A DNA stretch of 64,000 bases from JBBATK01 sp044228285 (GCA_044228285.1 JBGAVD010000006.1:62001-126000), one strand, 5' to 3'; counted from the stretch's first letter, positions 27,244-36,286 are shown. Program-made: numbers and translations. Notes: generated from the letters alone by a model not told the origin.

Positions 27244-27837
27244 CTACGAATCGTTGCTGAGAACTTTTCGCAATTCGCTACTCAATTTCTGCTTCGCCCG
27301 ATAAATCATTGAGTCCACTGCTACAGTTGTAGTCTTCATGATTTCCGCGATTTCTTGGCTTGTACATCCTTCTATTTTGCTCAAGCTGAATGCCACGCGC
27401 TGGTTGTCGGGTAGCGTATTGAGTAGTTTCTCCAGTGCTTTCATTCGTTCGGCTTCGCGGAGAGTGGCATCGGCTGCGGGACCGCCGGGAAGGCTATCGC
27501 TCAGCTCGTCAACCGACAAAAACTTCGTAAATGCCTCGAAGCGTTTGGCACGCTTCCGTCTTTTTAGCTCATCCAGTGAGCGACTTACAGCTATGCGGTA
27601 CAGCCAGGTAGACAGCTTTGAATCTCCGCGAAAACTGTCTATAGATTGCAGCACTTCGATAAACACTTCCTGCGCTACATCCTCTGCATCTTGCTGGTTC
27701 AACAACATCCGGTAGCAGGTGTTTATCACGGAACGCGCATGCAGACGCAACAACTCAGCATAGGCTGCGTTATTCGCTCGCTTCAATTCACGTACAAGTA
27801 CCGCTTCTTCTATCATTGAAACATCTGTAACAGGCAA
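27244..27837 (-). CDS. ECF-type RNA polymerase sigma factor
   Basis: This 197-residue sigma factor has region 2 at about 20-90 (YAELLRLHARSVINTCYRML, DAEDVAQEVFIEV, STWLYRIAVSRSLDELKRRK) and region 4 at about 130-190 (LPDNQRVAFSLSKIEGCTSQ, EIAEIM, AVDSMIYRAKQKL). It directs RNA polymerase to a small regulon. It is the first gene of a co-directional set with a putative anti-sigma protein and a Spy-like protein, so it probably controls its own operon, possibly including the T9SS protein at 24963. The start at 27837 is the only one that keeps region 2 complete. Confidence 0.92.
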   Translation of the reverse strand: MPVTDVSMIEEAVLVRELKRANNAAYAELLRLHARSVINTCYRMLLNQQDAEDVAQEVFIEVLQSIDSFRGDSKLSTWLYRIAVSRSLDELKRRKRAKRFEAFTKFLSVDELSDSLPGGPAADATLREAERMKALEKLLNTLPDNQRVAFSLSKIEGCTSQEIAEIMKTTTVAVDSMIYRAKQKLSSELRKVLSNDS

Positions 27838-27950
27838 GCATCTCTACCGCCTTATCTCAAGAGTCTATTTCTTACACGCGCGCTCCGCGTATGTCGGATT
27901 ATAGGAACAAAAAACATGGCTTTTGGTTACAGCCGATGAGAGCTAGGCTG

Positions 27951-28603
27951 CTACGAAGCGAGTTGTGGTAGAAGTTCAAGCACTTTCAGCGGCTTCTCGG
28001 CAATGAGTTCCACGCCATGCTCGCGTAGTACGTCCGCGCTTCCATAGATATAGCTCCCTCCGATAGCAGCCATAGTCTGGGCACGCGCCCTAAGCGCATC
28101 ATTCTTCTTTTCACCAAACATAACGCACGAGCTGCTATGCAGCGAGTGCAATGAAAGAACTTCTCTGATGACCTCTGCTTTGTGGTGCGGGTGTTATCGA
28201 TGTTACTGACGACCACTTCGCGGAACGAGTGACGCAAGCCAAAGTGCAGCAGCATCTGTGCACAAAAGACTGTTGGCTTTGAACTTGCCAAGTAGATGTT
28301 GTGTCCGGCTATGCTCAACAGTTCACGTAACTTCGGAATGCCGTCATACACAAGGTTTTCAAAGAGCACGAGCTCATACTAATACTCGCTCTAATACTCG
28401 ACGGCGGTGTTGCCTTGCTCAAGGCTCAGATGGTGGCATAGCAGAAAGGAGTCAAGTAGTGGAAGTGCTATGAACTGCCGCAACTCTTCTGGTCGCCGAT
28501 CTTCAATTCCCATCTTCCCAACTGCATAACACACGGAGTTGATGAAGCCCTCTTTTGGGTTGGTCAAGTTTCCATCAAGATCGAACAACAACGGACGAGT
28601 CAC
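27951..28603 (-). pseudogene. Decayed HAD-superfamily phosphatase (phosphoglycolate-phosphatase-like)
   Basis: The minus strand encodes a full HAD subfamily IA protein in pieces: LLFDLDGNLTNPKEG (motif I, with Asn where Thr is usual), a cap region, FENLVYDGIPKLRELL, YLASSKPTVFCAQMLLHFGL (motif II region), then after a frameshift KAEVIREVLS, GEKKNDALRARA and GGSYIYGSADVLREHG. Two in-frame TAG stops lie just before the FENLVYDG segment, inside a short GAGTATTAG duplication, and a 1-nt shift lies near 28192. Its GTG start overlaps the stop of the ECF42 sigma gene (GTGA), so it was once coupled to that operon. Confidence 0.85.
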
Positions 28604-29922
28604 GATTTAGTCGTGCCTCCCGAGATACGCATCAGACGCTCGCATATCTGCGTTTTAGCTACCGGATGCTTGCACACATCTACTGCTCTCTGCAAGCAAC
28701 GAAGTTGTTCGCTACTCCCTTCCTCCTGTAGTTCCGCTTCAACCAGATAGCTATAGTGGTCGTTGAGAACAAGCTTCTCTTGACGGAGTTTTTCGAGTGC
28801 CGCTTTTGCTATCGTATTTCCTTGTACCTTGGAGAGAGCGAGGATGCGATTGAGTGCGACAAGTGGGCTCTTTTTCTGAAGCAGTAGAAGGTCATAGAGA
28901 GCCAGGATATTCTGCCATTTTTCTGGACTGTCGACATGTTGGGTATGCCAGTAGGCAATGGTGGCTTCGAGATGGAAGTCGCTGAGCTGCGAACCTTGCG
29001 AGGCATGATGTAGATACCAGACGCCTCGTTGAATGAGTTCTGCATCCCACAAGGATGGATCTTGTTGCGCATACAGAATCAACTCTGCAGTCGCGCTGCG
29101 ACGTGCCGCGAAGCGAGACGACTGAAAGCACATCAGCGCGTAGAGTGCATGCACTGATGGACTGTTACCTAGCTTGTGCTTCATCAGGAGTTCCACAAGA
29201 TGCATGGCTTCTGCGCAGAGGTCTTCACGCAGAATAGCGTCGTTGCTTTCGGAGTAATATCCTTCGCTGAAGAGGAGGTACAAAGTTGTACAGACAGTAT
29301 GCAGGCGTGTTGCTAACTCTGTATTGGAGGGTAAGGTGATACTAATATCGCTGTCTCTGAGAATCGCCTTTCCGCGTCTTAGTCGACGTTCAACCGCATC
29401 TGTGCTACTCAAGAGAGCTGTTGCTATTTCTGCGGCATTGAGTCCGCAAAGCAGCCTCAACGACAACGCGATCTGCGTTGCTTCTGGTAAACGTGGATGA
29501 CAGCATACAAAGAGCATTGAGAGCTCGGCATCGAGAATCTGCTCGTCTGACCAATCCCAGATTTCGTTTGTGTGTAGGTCTTGGTTAAGACTCTCTTGCA
29601 CGAGTTGCGGAGCAACTCGTTGTTGAAAGACAGTCTGTCGAAGCCATGCATTCGTCGCCAAGTTCTTTGCTACAGTGTACAACCATGCAGTTGGTTGAGG
29701 CGGAAGACCCTGGTAGGTCCAGCGTTCCAAGGCCCGAAGAAAAACCTCGCTGACGATATCTTCAGCGAGGTCCATGTACTCTGCTCCATAGCGTCTGCAC
29801 AACATTGCGCAGATCCGCCGCGACTCCGTACGAAACAAGTGCGGTATTAATTCCGGGACCGCTGAAGTTTGAGCTGTCGCGGATGACGCTGCAACCGAAA
29901 GATGATGCTTAGTGGACTCCAT
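28600..29922 (-). CDS. ECF42-type sigma factor with C-terminal TPR-like extension
   Basis: This 440-residue sigma factor belongs to the COG4941/DUF6596 type. Region 2 lies at about 25-95 (HLFRTESRRICAMLCRRYG, AEDIVSEVFLRALERW, PTAWLYTVAKNLATN), region 4 at about 135-195 (LFVCCHPRLPEATQIALSLR, LNAAEIATALLSS), and a long helical extension follows (about 210-440) with YSESNDAILREDLCAEAMHL and ALNRILALSKVQG. Members of this group lack a classical anti-sigma factor and are paired with YCII/DGPF proteins, as here. The ATG at 29922 overlaps the end of the YCII gene by 14 nt, indicating coupling. Confidence 0.9.
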   Translation of the reverse strand: MESTKHHLSVAASSATAQTSAVPELIPHLFRTESRRICAMLCRRYGAEYMDLAEDIVSEVFLRALERWTYQGLPPQPTAWLYTVAKNLATNAWLRQTVFQQRVAPQLVQESLNQDLHTNEIWDWSDEQILDAELSMLFVCCHPRLPEATQIALSLRLLCGLNAAEIATALLSSTDAVERRLRRGKAILRDSDISITLPSNTELATRLHTVCTTLYLLFSEGYYSESNDAILREDLCAEAMHLVELLMKHKLGNSPSVHALYALMCFQSSRFAARRSATAELILYAQQDPSLWDAELIQRGVWYLHHASQGSQLSDFHLEATIAYWHTQHVDSPEKWQNILALYDLLLLQKKSPLVALNRILALSKVQGNTIAKAALEKLRQEKLVLNDHYSYLVEAELQEEGSSEQLRCLQRAVDVCKHPVAKTQICERLMRISGGTTKS

Positions 29923-30262
29923 CGTCGGCCGCAATGAGACGCACTTCGACGGTGTTGCCCATACCTTGGAGCACCGGACATCCCTTAGCATGTTCCGCTG
30001 CTTCATCGACTGTTGCACAACGCACAACAATGTAGCCGCCAATGGTTTCCTTGATATCACCAAATGGCCCGTTAGTCACGGTCTTGTCAGAATGCACCAC
30101 TCGCGCTTCACTTTGTGGCAAACCACAGCCTCGCACAAAAGCGTTCTGCGCTGCTATGCCTGCAATCCAATCCATGGTCTGTTGCATCCAGACTTGCATC
30201 TGTTCTGGTGAAGCAATCTTAGAACCGTCTTCGTGACGAAAAATCAACATATACTCATTCAT
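29909..30262 (-). CDS. YCII-related (DGPF-type) protein
   Basis: This 117-residue cytoplasmic protein carries YMLIFRHEDG at the N-terminus and NGPFGDIKETIGGY at about 65-78, a variant of the DGPFAETKE motif that gives the family its name. A conserved late segment, GCPVLQGMGNTVEVRLI, follows. The fold is a ferredoxin-like dimer; function is unknown. It is the upstream partner of the ECF42-type sigma factor and overlaps its start by 14 nt. Confidence 0.9.
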   Translation of the reverse strand: MNEYMLIFRHEDGSKIASPEQMQVWMQQTMDWIAGIAAQNAFVRGCGLPQSEARVVHSDKTVTNGPFGDIKETIGGYIVVRCATVDEAAEHAKGCPVLQGMGNTVEVRLIAADDGVH

Positions 30263-30569
30263 AAGTGGTGTAGGTAAGTGGATAGTACAGAAGCATAACA
30301 GTTGAAGTGGCTAAAAGCGGACACCTCGCTGCAAAATACTTTTCTCAACCCAGCTACGGAGTCTCGAGTTGCTAAGCCCCACCTGAGGCATACAACGCAC
30401 CCGAGGGCAAAGGGAGAGCTTTGGAGCCAACCGGGTTGTGGCGTAGGAGGCAGTAGGACTGCTGGAGGCGAACAAAAATTTCAAGATGTTCGCTTGAGAA
30501 CTCAGTTTGAATGTATGAGACCTCTTATTAGCTCCATAGCATAGCATCTGTATTGGACTGTAGCAGCTC
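30263..30569. other. Divergent intergenic region, no recognised gene
   Basis: This 307-nt gap separates the YCII/sigma operon (minus) from the glycosyltransferase (plus). Both strands have short open frames, but they lack family resemblance and natural composition. Apart from the promoter-like element at its right edge I see no RNA gene, hairpin or repeat. Confidence 0.5.
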
Positions 30570-30577
30570 TATATTTG
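30570..30577 (+). promoter_or_regulatory. Bacteroidota-type -7 element TATATTTG
   Basis: TATATTTG matches TAnnTTTG and ends five bases before the GTG codon of the glycosyltransferase. A start site 5-7 nt downstream would fall on or next to that codon, so the transcript could be leaderless. A TTG occurs 14 nt upstream, which is shorter than the usual -33 spacing. Confidence 0.45.
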
Positions 30578-30581
30578 CACG

Positions 30582-32258
30582 GTGAAACAACACTTGGAAC
30601 AACGGCCACTTCTTGGACTATTGGGTATAGGTCTGGCGTGGACTCTGCTGCATCTTTTAAGTTGGCAAAGTGCCAATTGGTCATTTGGTGACGACTTCGC
30701 CTATGGCGGTCCGGTGCAGCGCATGCTACAAACGGCGGAAATGCACTATACGGACTGGAGCAGCATGACCTTGGTGTTGCAAGTGTGGATGGGTGCTGCG
30801 GTTTCCATGCTCTTTGGTTTCTCCTATGATCACCTTCGCATCTTGAGCATGCTCCTGCAGCTTAGCGCGGTGTGCGCACTCTATCTTAGTGCGTTGCGAC
30901 TGGGCATTCGCGCCATCTATGCGCTCTTCGCCGCAGTGTTGCTGCTCTTTCATCCGCTTTTTGTTGAACTGAGTCTGTGCTTTGATACCGACGTGCCTTT
31001 CTTAGGACTCTTCCTCTGGTCAGTGTTCTTCTTTCTCCGTTACCTACAAAGCCAACGCAGCGTTGACTTCATTTTTGCACAGCTCTTTTGTGTGGCTTCG
31101 TTTTATATACGCGACTTAGCAGTCATTCTGCCTCCTGCATTTGCCCTGGCAATACTTGTCCGCAGAGGTATAACCACGCGTACTCTCATCAGCGCCTTTA
31201 GCAGCATCGCACTCATTGCCCTCGCCTACTTTGCCTGGCGCTGGTGGTTGGTGCACTATCACGGTTTGCCAGCGAACATAGATTTTAGTCGTCAGCGTAT
31301 GATCGAGACGTGGACCAACCCGCTGGCTTTAGCTTCAGCCTATGCACGCAATATTGTGTATGCCAGTAGTTACTTAGGCCTTGCGCTTCTGCCTCTCAGC
31401 GCTGCCTTTGCTCTGGGAGTATGGCGACAAAGTGCCATGCTATCACGGGTCGTTGCTATCTTCTTCTTCCTGATTACCAGCACGGCTGTTCTAGTTAGTC
31501 CAGCTGCTTTTGAGCATTCTGTTGAGCAAATACTCAATCCCTTTGTGCCTTATGCTGATTTGCCAACAGTACACACACTAGCTTCGGCCGCAGTTCCAAT
31601 GCCTGCATCGTGGCAACTAGTCTGTATGCTGCTTATCGGATGCATATCCACTGCTATCGTCGTGTTAGCTTTTCTTCCATCGCTGAGCCGACAGGAGGTA
31701 CCTGCAGACATCACAGAGCGCAGCACTCATCTCTTCCTGCTAAGTGCAAGCATTGTATATGTCGTACTCATCTTTTCACAGTGGATTCTGAATCGTTACT
31801 ACGTAGCAGTGCTCCCTCTGCTTCTCCTGCTGATCGTCCATCAACTTAAGCGACGGCACATCCACATACTTCCTTCTCAGCGCTGGCTTGTTGTCGCGTT
31901 GAGTGTTGTCTTTGTGTACCTAGGTCTTGCCAATGGCCACGACTTCATGCTGCATCAGAACGCGGCGGTGCGTATGTATCACTATGCTGAGGATGAGCTC
32001 AAACTCAAGCCTACGCAGGTAGATGGTGGCTTTAGTTATAACTCGTTACGACTCTACGACCACAATTATGTCGCCCCCAAGCACAAAAACTGGTGGTGGG
32101 TGCATGACGACGAGTACGTTATTAGCGAAGCGCCACTTGTTGGCATGCAAGAAATCTATCGCATTCAGTACCATCGTTGGTTACCCCCAGGCTATACAGC
32201 GGCAATCATTTTACAGCGAAATAGCAGAGAAAAACCATCTTCTGTTGTCCCACGCTAA
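30582..32258 (+). CDS. GT39-like integral membrane glycosyltransferase
   Basis: This 558-residue protein has about 12 membrane helices and the layout of the dolichyl-phosphate-mannose / ArnT-type GT-C superfamily. The first outer loop holds the acidic pair SFGDDFAYGGPVQRML (about residues 31-46), where the catalytic or metal-binding acids of GT-C enzymes lie, and a second acidic motif FDTDVPFLGLF follows helix 4. The substrate is probably a polyprenyl-phosphate sugar, transferred to a lipid or protein on the outer face. Translation starts at GTG 30582. It is followed by a long untranslated stretch with a terminator at 32603. Confidence 0.78.
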   Translation: MKQHLEQRPLLGLLGIGLAWTLLHLLSWQSANWSFGDDFAYGGPVQRMLQTAEMHYTDWSSMTLVLQVWMGAAVSMLFGFSYDHLRILSMLLQLSAVCALYLSALRLGIRAIYALFAAVLLLFHPLFVELSLCFDTDVPFLGLFLWSVFFFLRYLQSQRSVDFIFAQLFCVASFYIRDLAVILPPAFALAILVRRGITTRTLISAFSSIALIALAYFAWRWWLVHYHGLPANIDFSRQRMIETWTNPLALASAYARNIVYASSYLGLALLPLSAAFALGVWRQSAMLSRVVAIFFFLITSTAVLVSPAAFEHSVEQILNPFVPYADLPTVHTLASAAVPMPASWQLVCMLLIGCISTAIVVLAFLPSLSRQEVPADITERSTHLFLLSASIVYVVLIFSQWILNRYYVAVLPLLLLLIVHQLKRRHIHILPSQRWLVVALSVVFVYLGLANGHDFMLHQNAAVRMYHYAEDELKLKPTQVDGGFSYNSLRLYDHNYVAPKHKNWWWVHDDEYVISEAPLVGMQEIYRIQYHRWLPPGYTAAIILQRNSREKPSSVVPR

Positions 32259-32921
32259 AAAAGTTTGCGCGCTCCAGAATTCACAGCTACATTGCGCCAG
32301 AGTCGCAAACAATCGGGGACAAAAGTTTGCGCACAGGGGAACAGCATCAACAGCCAGCAGGATCTCATTCACGAAGAACGTATCAAACCGAAGCACTTCC
32401 GCGCTTGGGTTGAATACTGTTTGCGAAGGATATGATCCCACGCGTTTCCAACTCTATTAGGCGTTTTATACTCGACTAGTTTGTCAGCAAACAGCTCCAA
32501 GGCTGGACCTTTGATGAGAACATGAGAGTTTACAGTACATTTTCACATGGATAGTGAGCGATCCCCAATCCCCAACAGAGGATTCTACATGGATTGTACC
32601 AGAAAGCGCAGCCTAGGCTGCGCTTTTTTTTCAATGAGTAGTCAACAGAGCTCTGCGCACAGAATCAGGAGTGGAGTGTATTCGCTCTTGCCATCAATAC
32701 ACAAACAATACGTATAGTTGAGAATATGCACGTATTGCATGGGTCTCTTTTGCTTTTTGAATTTATCGCTCCATAGATAATGACATACGACAGTGGTCAG
32801 CTTGAGATTGCAGTCACGACGGTGTACTGGTCGAAGAATTAGCATCATTACTCCGCCTTCTATCCACCGCTCTTTTTTTAAACACCCTCCCTCACTTCGT
32901 TCTTCTCGTTCCTCTTTCATG
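32259..32921. other. Long intergenic region with a lone terminator
   Basis: This region between the glycosyltransferase and the M1 peptidase holds no gene I can support. GTTTGCG/CGCAAAC strings recur at 32263-32340 without clear pairing. A strong palindromic terminator lies at 32603-32631, 345 nt past the upstream stop, so either the upstream mRNA has a long 3' end or a small RNA is made from about 32460-32630. The right half, after the terminator, is A/T-richer and contains no recognisable feature until the promoter element at 32922. Confidence 0.5.
32603..32631 (+). terminator. Strong palindromic rho-independent terminator
   Basis: A perfect 24-nt palindrome (32603-32626, core GCGCAGCCTAGGCTGCGC) is followed by an uninterrupted T tract ending at 32631. 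It is the strongest plus-strand terminator in the window. Confidence 0.85.
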
Positions 32922-32929
32922 TAGTTTTG
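32922..32929 (+). promoter_or_regulatory. Bacteroidota-type -7 element TAGTTTTG
   Basis: TAGTTTTG matches TAnnTTTG and lies 34 nt before the chosen ATG of the M1 peptidase. The same 8-mer precedes the pyrD-like gene (51572) and, on the minus strand, the CADD gene (58800). No clear -33 TTTG is present. Confidence 0.45.
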
Positions 32930-32962
32930 CAGGATCTCTATTATTTCTTGGGACGATATTCC

Positions 32963-35230
32963 ATGACACTACGCATATTCTTTCTCGCATTATTCACTTT
33001 TATTTCTACATCGATTCACATTCGAGCGACAGAGTTAGGCGTAGTAGAGTCACACGATTCCTTATATCAAGAACTAACACACTTGCAGATTGATGCAGAA
33101 AAATGTCTGAATGTAAAAGGTCTGAGCATACAACGCGACGCAGGCATCATCACCTTAGATGAGGGCAGCATCGTGTTTTCAAAGCCTCTCTTTGGACAAG
33201 TCTGCTTTGCAGTGTTCATCGGCTCCGGTCGTTTTCAGATGAAACCTCCAACGAATATTGAGCAAGATCAACTGCAGCGTCTCACTGGCTCACGCACCGT
33301 CGACTCGCGAATTAGCTCACTAGTGATGGTGTATTCAGATACTACTTTTCAATCTTTAAGTTCGAACGCACGATTCACCACCATCGAAAAACCAGATGCC
33401 TACCAGAGTTTATTGAATGAAGGTCTGAAGTATGTGTATAATTCTGAAGATAGAAGCGTTAGCCATAATCTCTTTGCGAATATTCTTGATGCACGTACGG
33501 ACGACTATTTCAGTGTGCTCATGAATCGCAGTGATAAAGCGAGCATGCTGTACCTCATTGACCCCTTACGTGCTGAGCAAGTGTGCTACTATCTTGTTCC
33601 GAAGCGAACAACAGACGCCATCAGAGTAGAGCTTGTTTGTCAGTTCTTTCGAGCCGAGGAGTACAAGAAAGGGCCTGACTTTGCTGCGATCCGCGATCCA
33701 TTTATGTTGAAGCATTACACGCTTGATTGCAGCATAGCCGCTAATCTTGCCTTCAATGCCAAAGCAAGCGTCGTGCTCCAGTCTAGAACTTCGGGGCGCC
33801 GTTGGGTACACTTCGATATATCAACCGTCCTCCACGTAGATTCAGTGCGTTTAGCGGGCAAGGCTATCGAGTCAATAGCCATGAGTGGAGAGTTCTGGAT
33901 ACAATTACCAAAGGCATCTGATCCCAGTATGGAGGTGCCCTTGGAAATTTTTTATCATGGAGACATCTTCTTACGTCAAGGAGATTTTATATTCATGAAG
34001 TTCGGTTCGAATCTCTGGTATCCTCATGTGCAAAGCGGAGGACGTTTCACTTTCGACCTTACCTTTCACACAGCATCTACCTTTAAATTCTTGAGCGCAG
34101 GCAAACTCGTGGATGATAAAACCGAGGATGGCGTTCGCACATCTCATTGGGTCATCGACCAACCCCAGATACACACCTCATTCTCTATCGGCGTTTTTAA
34201 GGAGATAAAAATTGAGGAGAAGGGAATTCCAAATGTGAGTGTGATGTATGGTCGCGGGGCAAAGTACTCTGAAGAAGTTGCGGGCGATTTAAAAACATCA
34301 CTGTTGTACTATACCAGCTTGTATGGTCCTCCCCCAACGGATCACATTGATGCTGCAGAGATCTACGCTTATCACGGCCAGGCATTCCCAGGCTTTCTAC
34401 ACTTGTCCTTCATAACATTTCGTACAGGTGAAAACTCCGGAAACCAAGAGTCGTTCGTGGCTCATGAAGTAGCGCACCAGTGGTGGGGCGGCGGCCTTGC
34501 ATGGTCGAACTACCATGATCAATGGATGAGTGAAGCATTCGCTGAATATAGTAGCCTGATGTATATGCAGGCGGTATTGAAAGACAACAAGCGTTTCTTT
34601 AAACGTCTTGAGGAATACAAGGAGAGTATCGTTAACAACAGAAAGAGCTTTCTAGGCACTGGTCTTGAAGCTGCCCCTATTTGGTTAGGTAGTCGAACGG
34701 TAACGAGTGAGGTCAATGCACAAGATTACACGCTTATTATCTACCGCAAAGGAGCATGGATTATGCACATGCTCAGAAACCTCATGATGGATTTCGATAC
34801 CTTCAGTGATAGTACCTACTTGGCAATGATGCAGGATTACTACAAAACCTATAGAGGCAAAGACCCAACCACTGCAGATTTCAAAGCCATGGTAGACAAG
34901 CACATGAAGCAGGACATGAGCTGGTTTTTCAACAATTGGGTATATGGCAGCAAAGTCCCTTCCTACACCTTCGCTTGGAAAAGTGAAAAGCAGCCAGATG
35001 GACAGTACAAAGTGCGCATTCGCATGAAACAACGCGATGTGCCCCCTGAATTCAGCATGATCATGCCCTTAAAGCTCAATTTTGGCGATAATGGTACGGC
35101 AATCCTCAGAACCGTTCTCAGTGGTGAAAGCGCGGAGTTCGATTTACCCCTTTTGCCTTACGATCCAGAGAAGATTGAATTCAATCCCTACAGTTCCGTG
35201 CTTTGCTCTCTCGAAACTGAGCGCTGGTAA
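32963..35230 (+). CDS. M1 family metallopeptidase
   Basis: This 755-residue exported peptidase begins at ATG 32963 with a signal peptide (about 1-20, SIHIRA); an in-frame TTG at 32927 would place extra residues before it. The N-terminal half is a beta-rich saddle domain. The catalytic domain carries the zinc site HEVAHQWWGGGLAW, with ligands His501 and His505 and, 18 residues further, Glu524 in EAFAEYSSLM. The usual GAMEN exopeptidase motif is replaced by a GQAFPGFLHLSF segment, so aminopeptidase specificity may differ. It probably acts in the periplasm or at the surface. Downstream yicC is separated by 126 nt with its own promoter-like element. Confidence 0.9.
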   Translation: MTLRIFFLALFTFISTSIHIRATELGVVESHDSLYQELTHLQIDAEKCLNVKGLSIQRDAGIITLDEGSIVFSKPLFGQVCFAVFIGSGRFQMKPPTNIEQDQLQRLTGSRTVDSRISSLVMVYSDTTFQSLSSNARFTTIEKPDAYQSLLNEGLKYVYNSEDRSVSHNLFANILDARTDDYFSVLMNRSDKASMLYLIDPLRAEQVCYYLVPKRTTDAIRVELVCQFFRAEEYKKGPDFAAIRDPFMLKHYTLDCSIAANLAFNAKASVVLQSRTSGRRWVHFDISTVLHVDSVRLAGKAIESIAMSGEFWIQLPKASDPSMEVPLEIFYHGDIFLRQGDFIFMKFGSNLWYPHVQSGGRFTFDLTFHTASTFKFLSAGKLVDDKTEDGVRTSHWVIDQPQIHTSFSIGVFKEIKIEEKGIPNVSVMYGRGAKYSEEVAGDLKTSLLYYTSLYGPPPTDHIDAAEIYAYHGQAFPGFLHLSFITFRTGENSGNQESFVAHEVAHQWWGGGLAWSNYHDQWMSEAFAEYSSLMYMQAVLKDNKRFFKRLEEYKESIVNNRKSFLGTGLEAAPIWLGSRTVTSEVNAQDYTLIIYRKGAWIMHMLRNLMMDFDTFSDSTYLAMMQDYYKTYRGKDPTTADFKAMVDKHMKQDMSWFFNNWVYGSKVPSYTFAWKSEKQPDGQYKVRIRMKQRDVPPEFSMIMPLKLNFGDNGTAILRTVLSGESAEFDLPLLPYDPEKIEFNPYSSVLCSLETERW

Positions 35231-35235
35231 GCTGG

Positions 35236-35264
35236 TTGTACGCGCGCCGAGCTTCGTATCTTTG
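35236..35264 (+). promoter_or_regulatory. Bacteroidota-type promoter upstream of yicC
   Basis: TATCTTTG (35257-35264) matches the -7 consensus TAnnTTTG, and a GGTTG with its TTG at 35236-35238 lies 18 nt upstream, close to the usual -33 spacing. It precedes the yicC ATG by 92 nt. Confidence 0.5.
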
Positions 35265-35356
35265 TATTCGGCTTGAAATCAGGTCGCATAATTCCAGGCC
35301 CTTACACAAGGACTTGGCGAAGATATTGTCCCTTAGCTACACTACTTAGGTCTCCT

Positions 35357-36229
35357 ATGAAAAGCATGACCGGCTTCTCCAAAGCCCAAATCAATGAACA
35401 CGGCATCTCGACGAATGTTGAAATTCGCAGCGTCAACGGACGCTACTTAGAGCTTTCGTGCAAAATGCCAAAAAACCTACAGCACAAAGAGTTGGAGCTG
35501 CGCGATATGGTGAAGCAAGCTCTTGAACGCGGCTCCGTTTCAGTTTTTGTGAAAGTGGACTCCACCAGCAAAACTGCATCTGTCGTCAACAGCGAAAAAG
35601 CCGCTGCTTACCACGCCTCACTCGAAGCTCTACGCAAGAAGCTGCACATCGACACACCTGTATCGGTTTCTGACCTCTTGAGTATACCAGACGTCATGGG
35701 TCAGGATGAAGAAGACGATAAAGAAGCGGAAATGCAGTGGAAGATTGTTGCGAAAGCACTCAAAGCTGCGTTAACCGCTCTCGATACCATGCGCAAGAAT
35801 GAAGGCAAAGAGATCATCAAGGACATGCGTGCTCGCATGAAAACAATTGAAACAACCCTCGACACCATCGAGGAAACAGGTATGAAGCGCATTCCTGAAG
35901 AACGCGAACGTCTTCGTGCTCGCGTTGCTCAATTGTTTGAAGCAGATGAGATCGACGAGCAACGTCTTCAACTCGAGATCGTATTACTAGCTGATAAGCT
36001 CGACATCTCAGAAGAATGCGTACGCCTTCGTTCACACATCAAGTTCATGAACGACGCCTTCCGCACGGGCGAGGGTAATGGACGTCAAATGAACTTTATG
36101 CTCCAAGAAATGAATCGTGAAGTCAACACCATTGGCTCCAAAGCAAACGATGCGAACATTGCTCGCATGGTAGTTGGAGTAAAAGACGAACTCGAACGTA
36201 TTCGCGAACAAGTACAGAATGTAGAGTAG
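35357..36229 (+). CDS. yicC: YicC/YloC family endoribonuclease
   Basis: This 290-residue cytoplasmic protein starts with the family hallmark MKSMTGFSKAQ at ATG 35357; an in-frame start 84 nt earlier is not supported. RSVNGRYLELSCKMP (about 30-45) and the C-terminal MNFMLQEMNREVNTIGSKAN are the conserved YicC blocks, separated by a long coiled region. YicC proteins are metal-dependent endoribonucleases implicated in RNA turnover. The next gene on the same strand is gmk, a common pairing in bacteria. Confidence 0.93.
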   Translation: MKSMTGFSKAQINEHGISTNVEIRSVNGRYLELSCKMPKNLQHKELELRDMVKQALERGSVSVFVKVDSTSKTASVVNSEKAAAYHASLEALRKKLHIDTPVSVSDLLSIPDVMGQDEEDDKEAEMQWKIVAKALKAALTALDTMRKNEGKEIIKDMRARMKTIETTLDTIEETGMKRIPEERERLRARVAQLFEADEIDEQRLQLEIVLLADKLDISEECVRLRSHIKFMNDAFRTGEGNGRQMNFMLQEMNREVNTIGSKANDANIARMVVGVKDELERIREQVQNVE

Positions 36230-36256
36230 TCTCTAATCTCTGTAGCCCTGAACTTC

Positions 36257-36286
36257 GAAGCCTTGTCTGTACCCAGGCAAGGCTTC
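36257..36286. repeat. Imperfect 13-bp hairpin between yicC and gmk
   Basis: Arms 36257-36269 and 36274-36286 pair with one G-U and a TACC loop. There is no T tract, so it looks like a processing or REP-type hairpin rather than a terminator. A second small hairpin, GCAGGC-TTC-GCCTGC, lies at 36342-36356. Confidence 0.6.

Noticed and set aside
16682..28603. Stop-codon reassignment to explain the in-frame TAA/TAG/TGA in the MerR and HAD genes
   Set aside because: All three stops occur, frameshifts are also present, and many intact genes here end in the same codons.
30302..30547. Open frames on both strands in the 30.3-30.5 kb gap
   Set aside because: Mutually antisense, unnatural composition, no start signal or homology.
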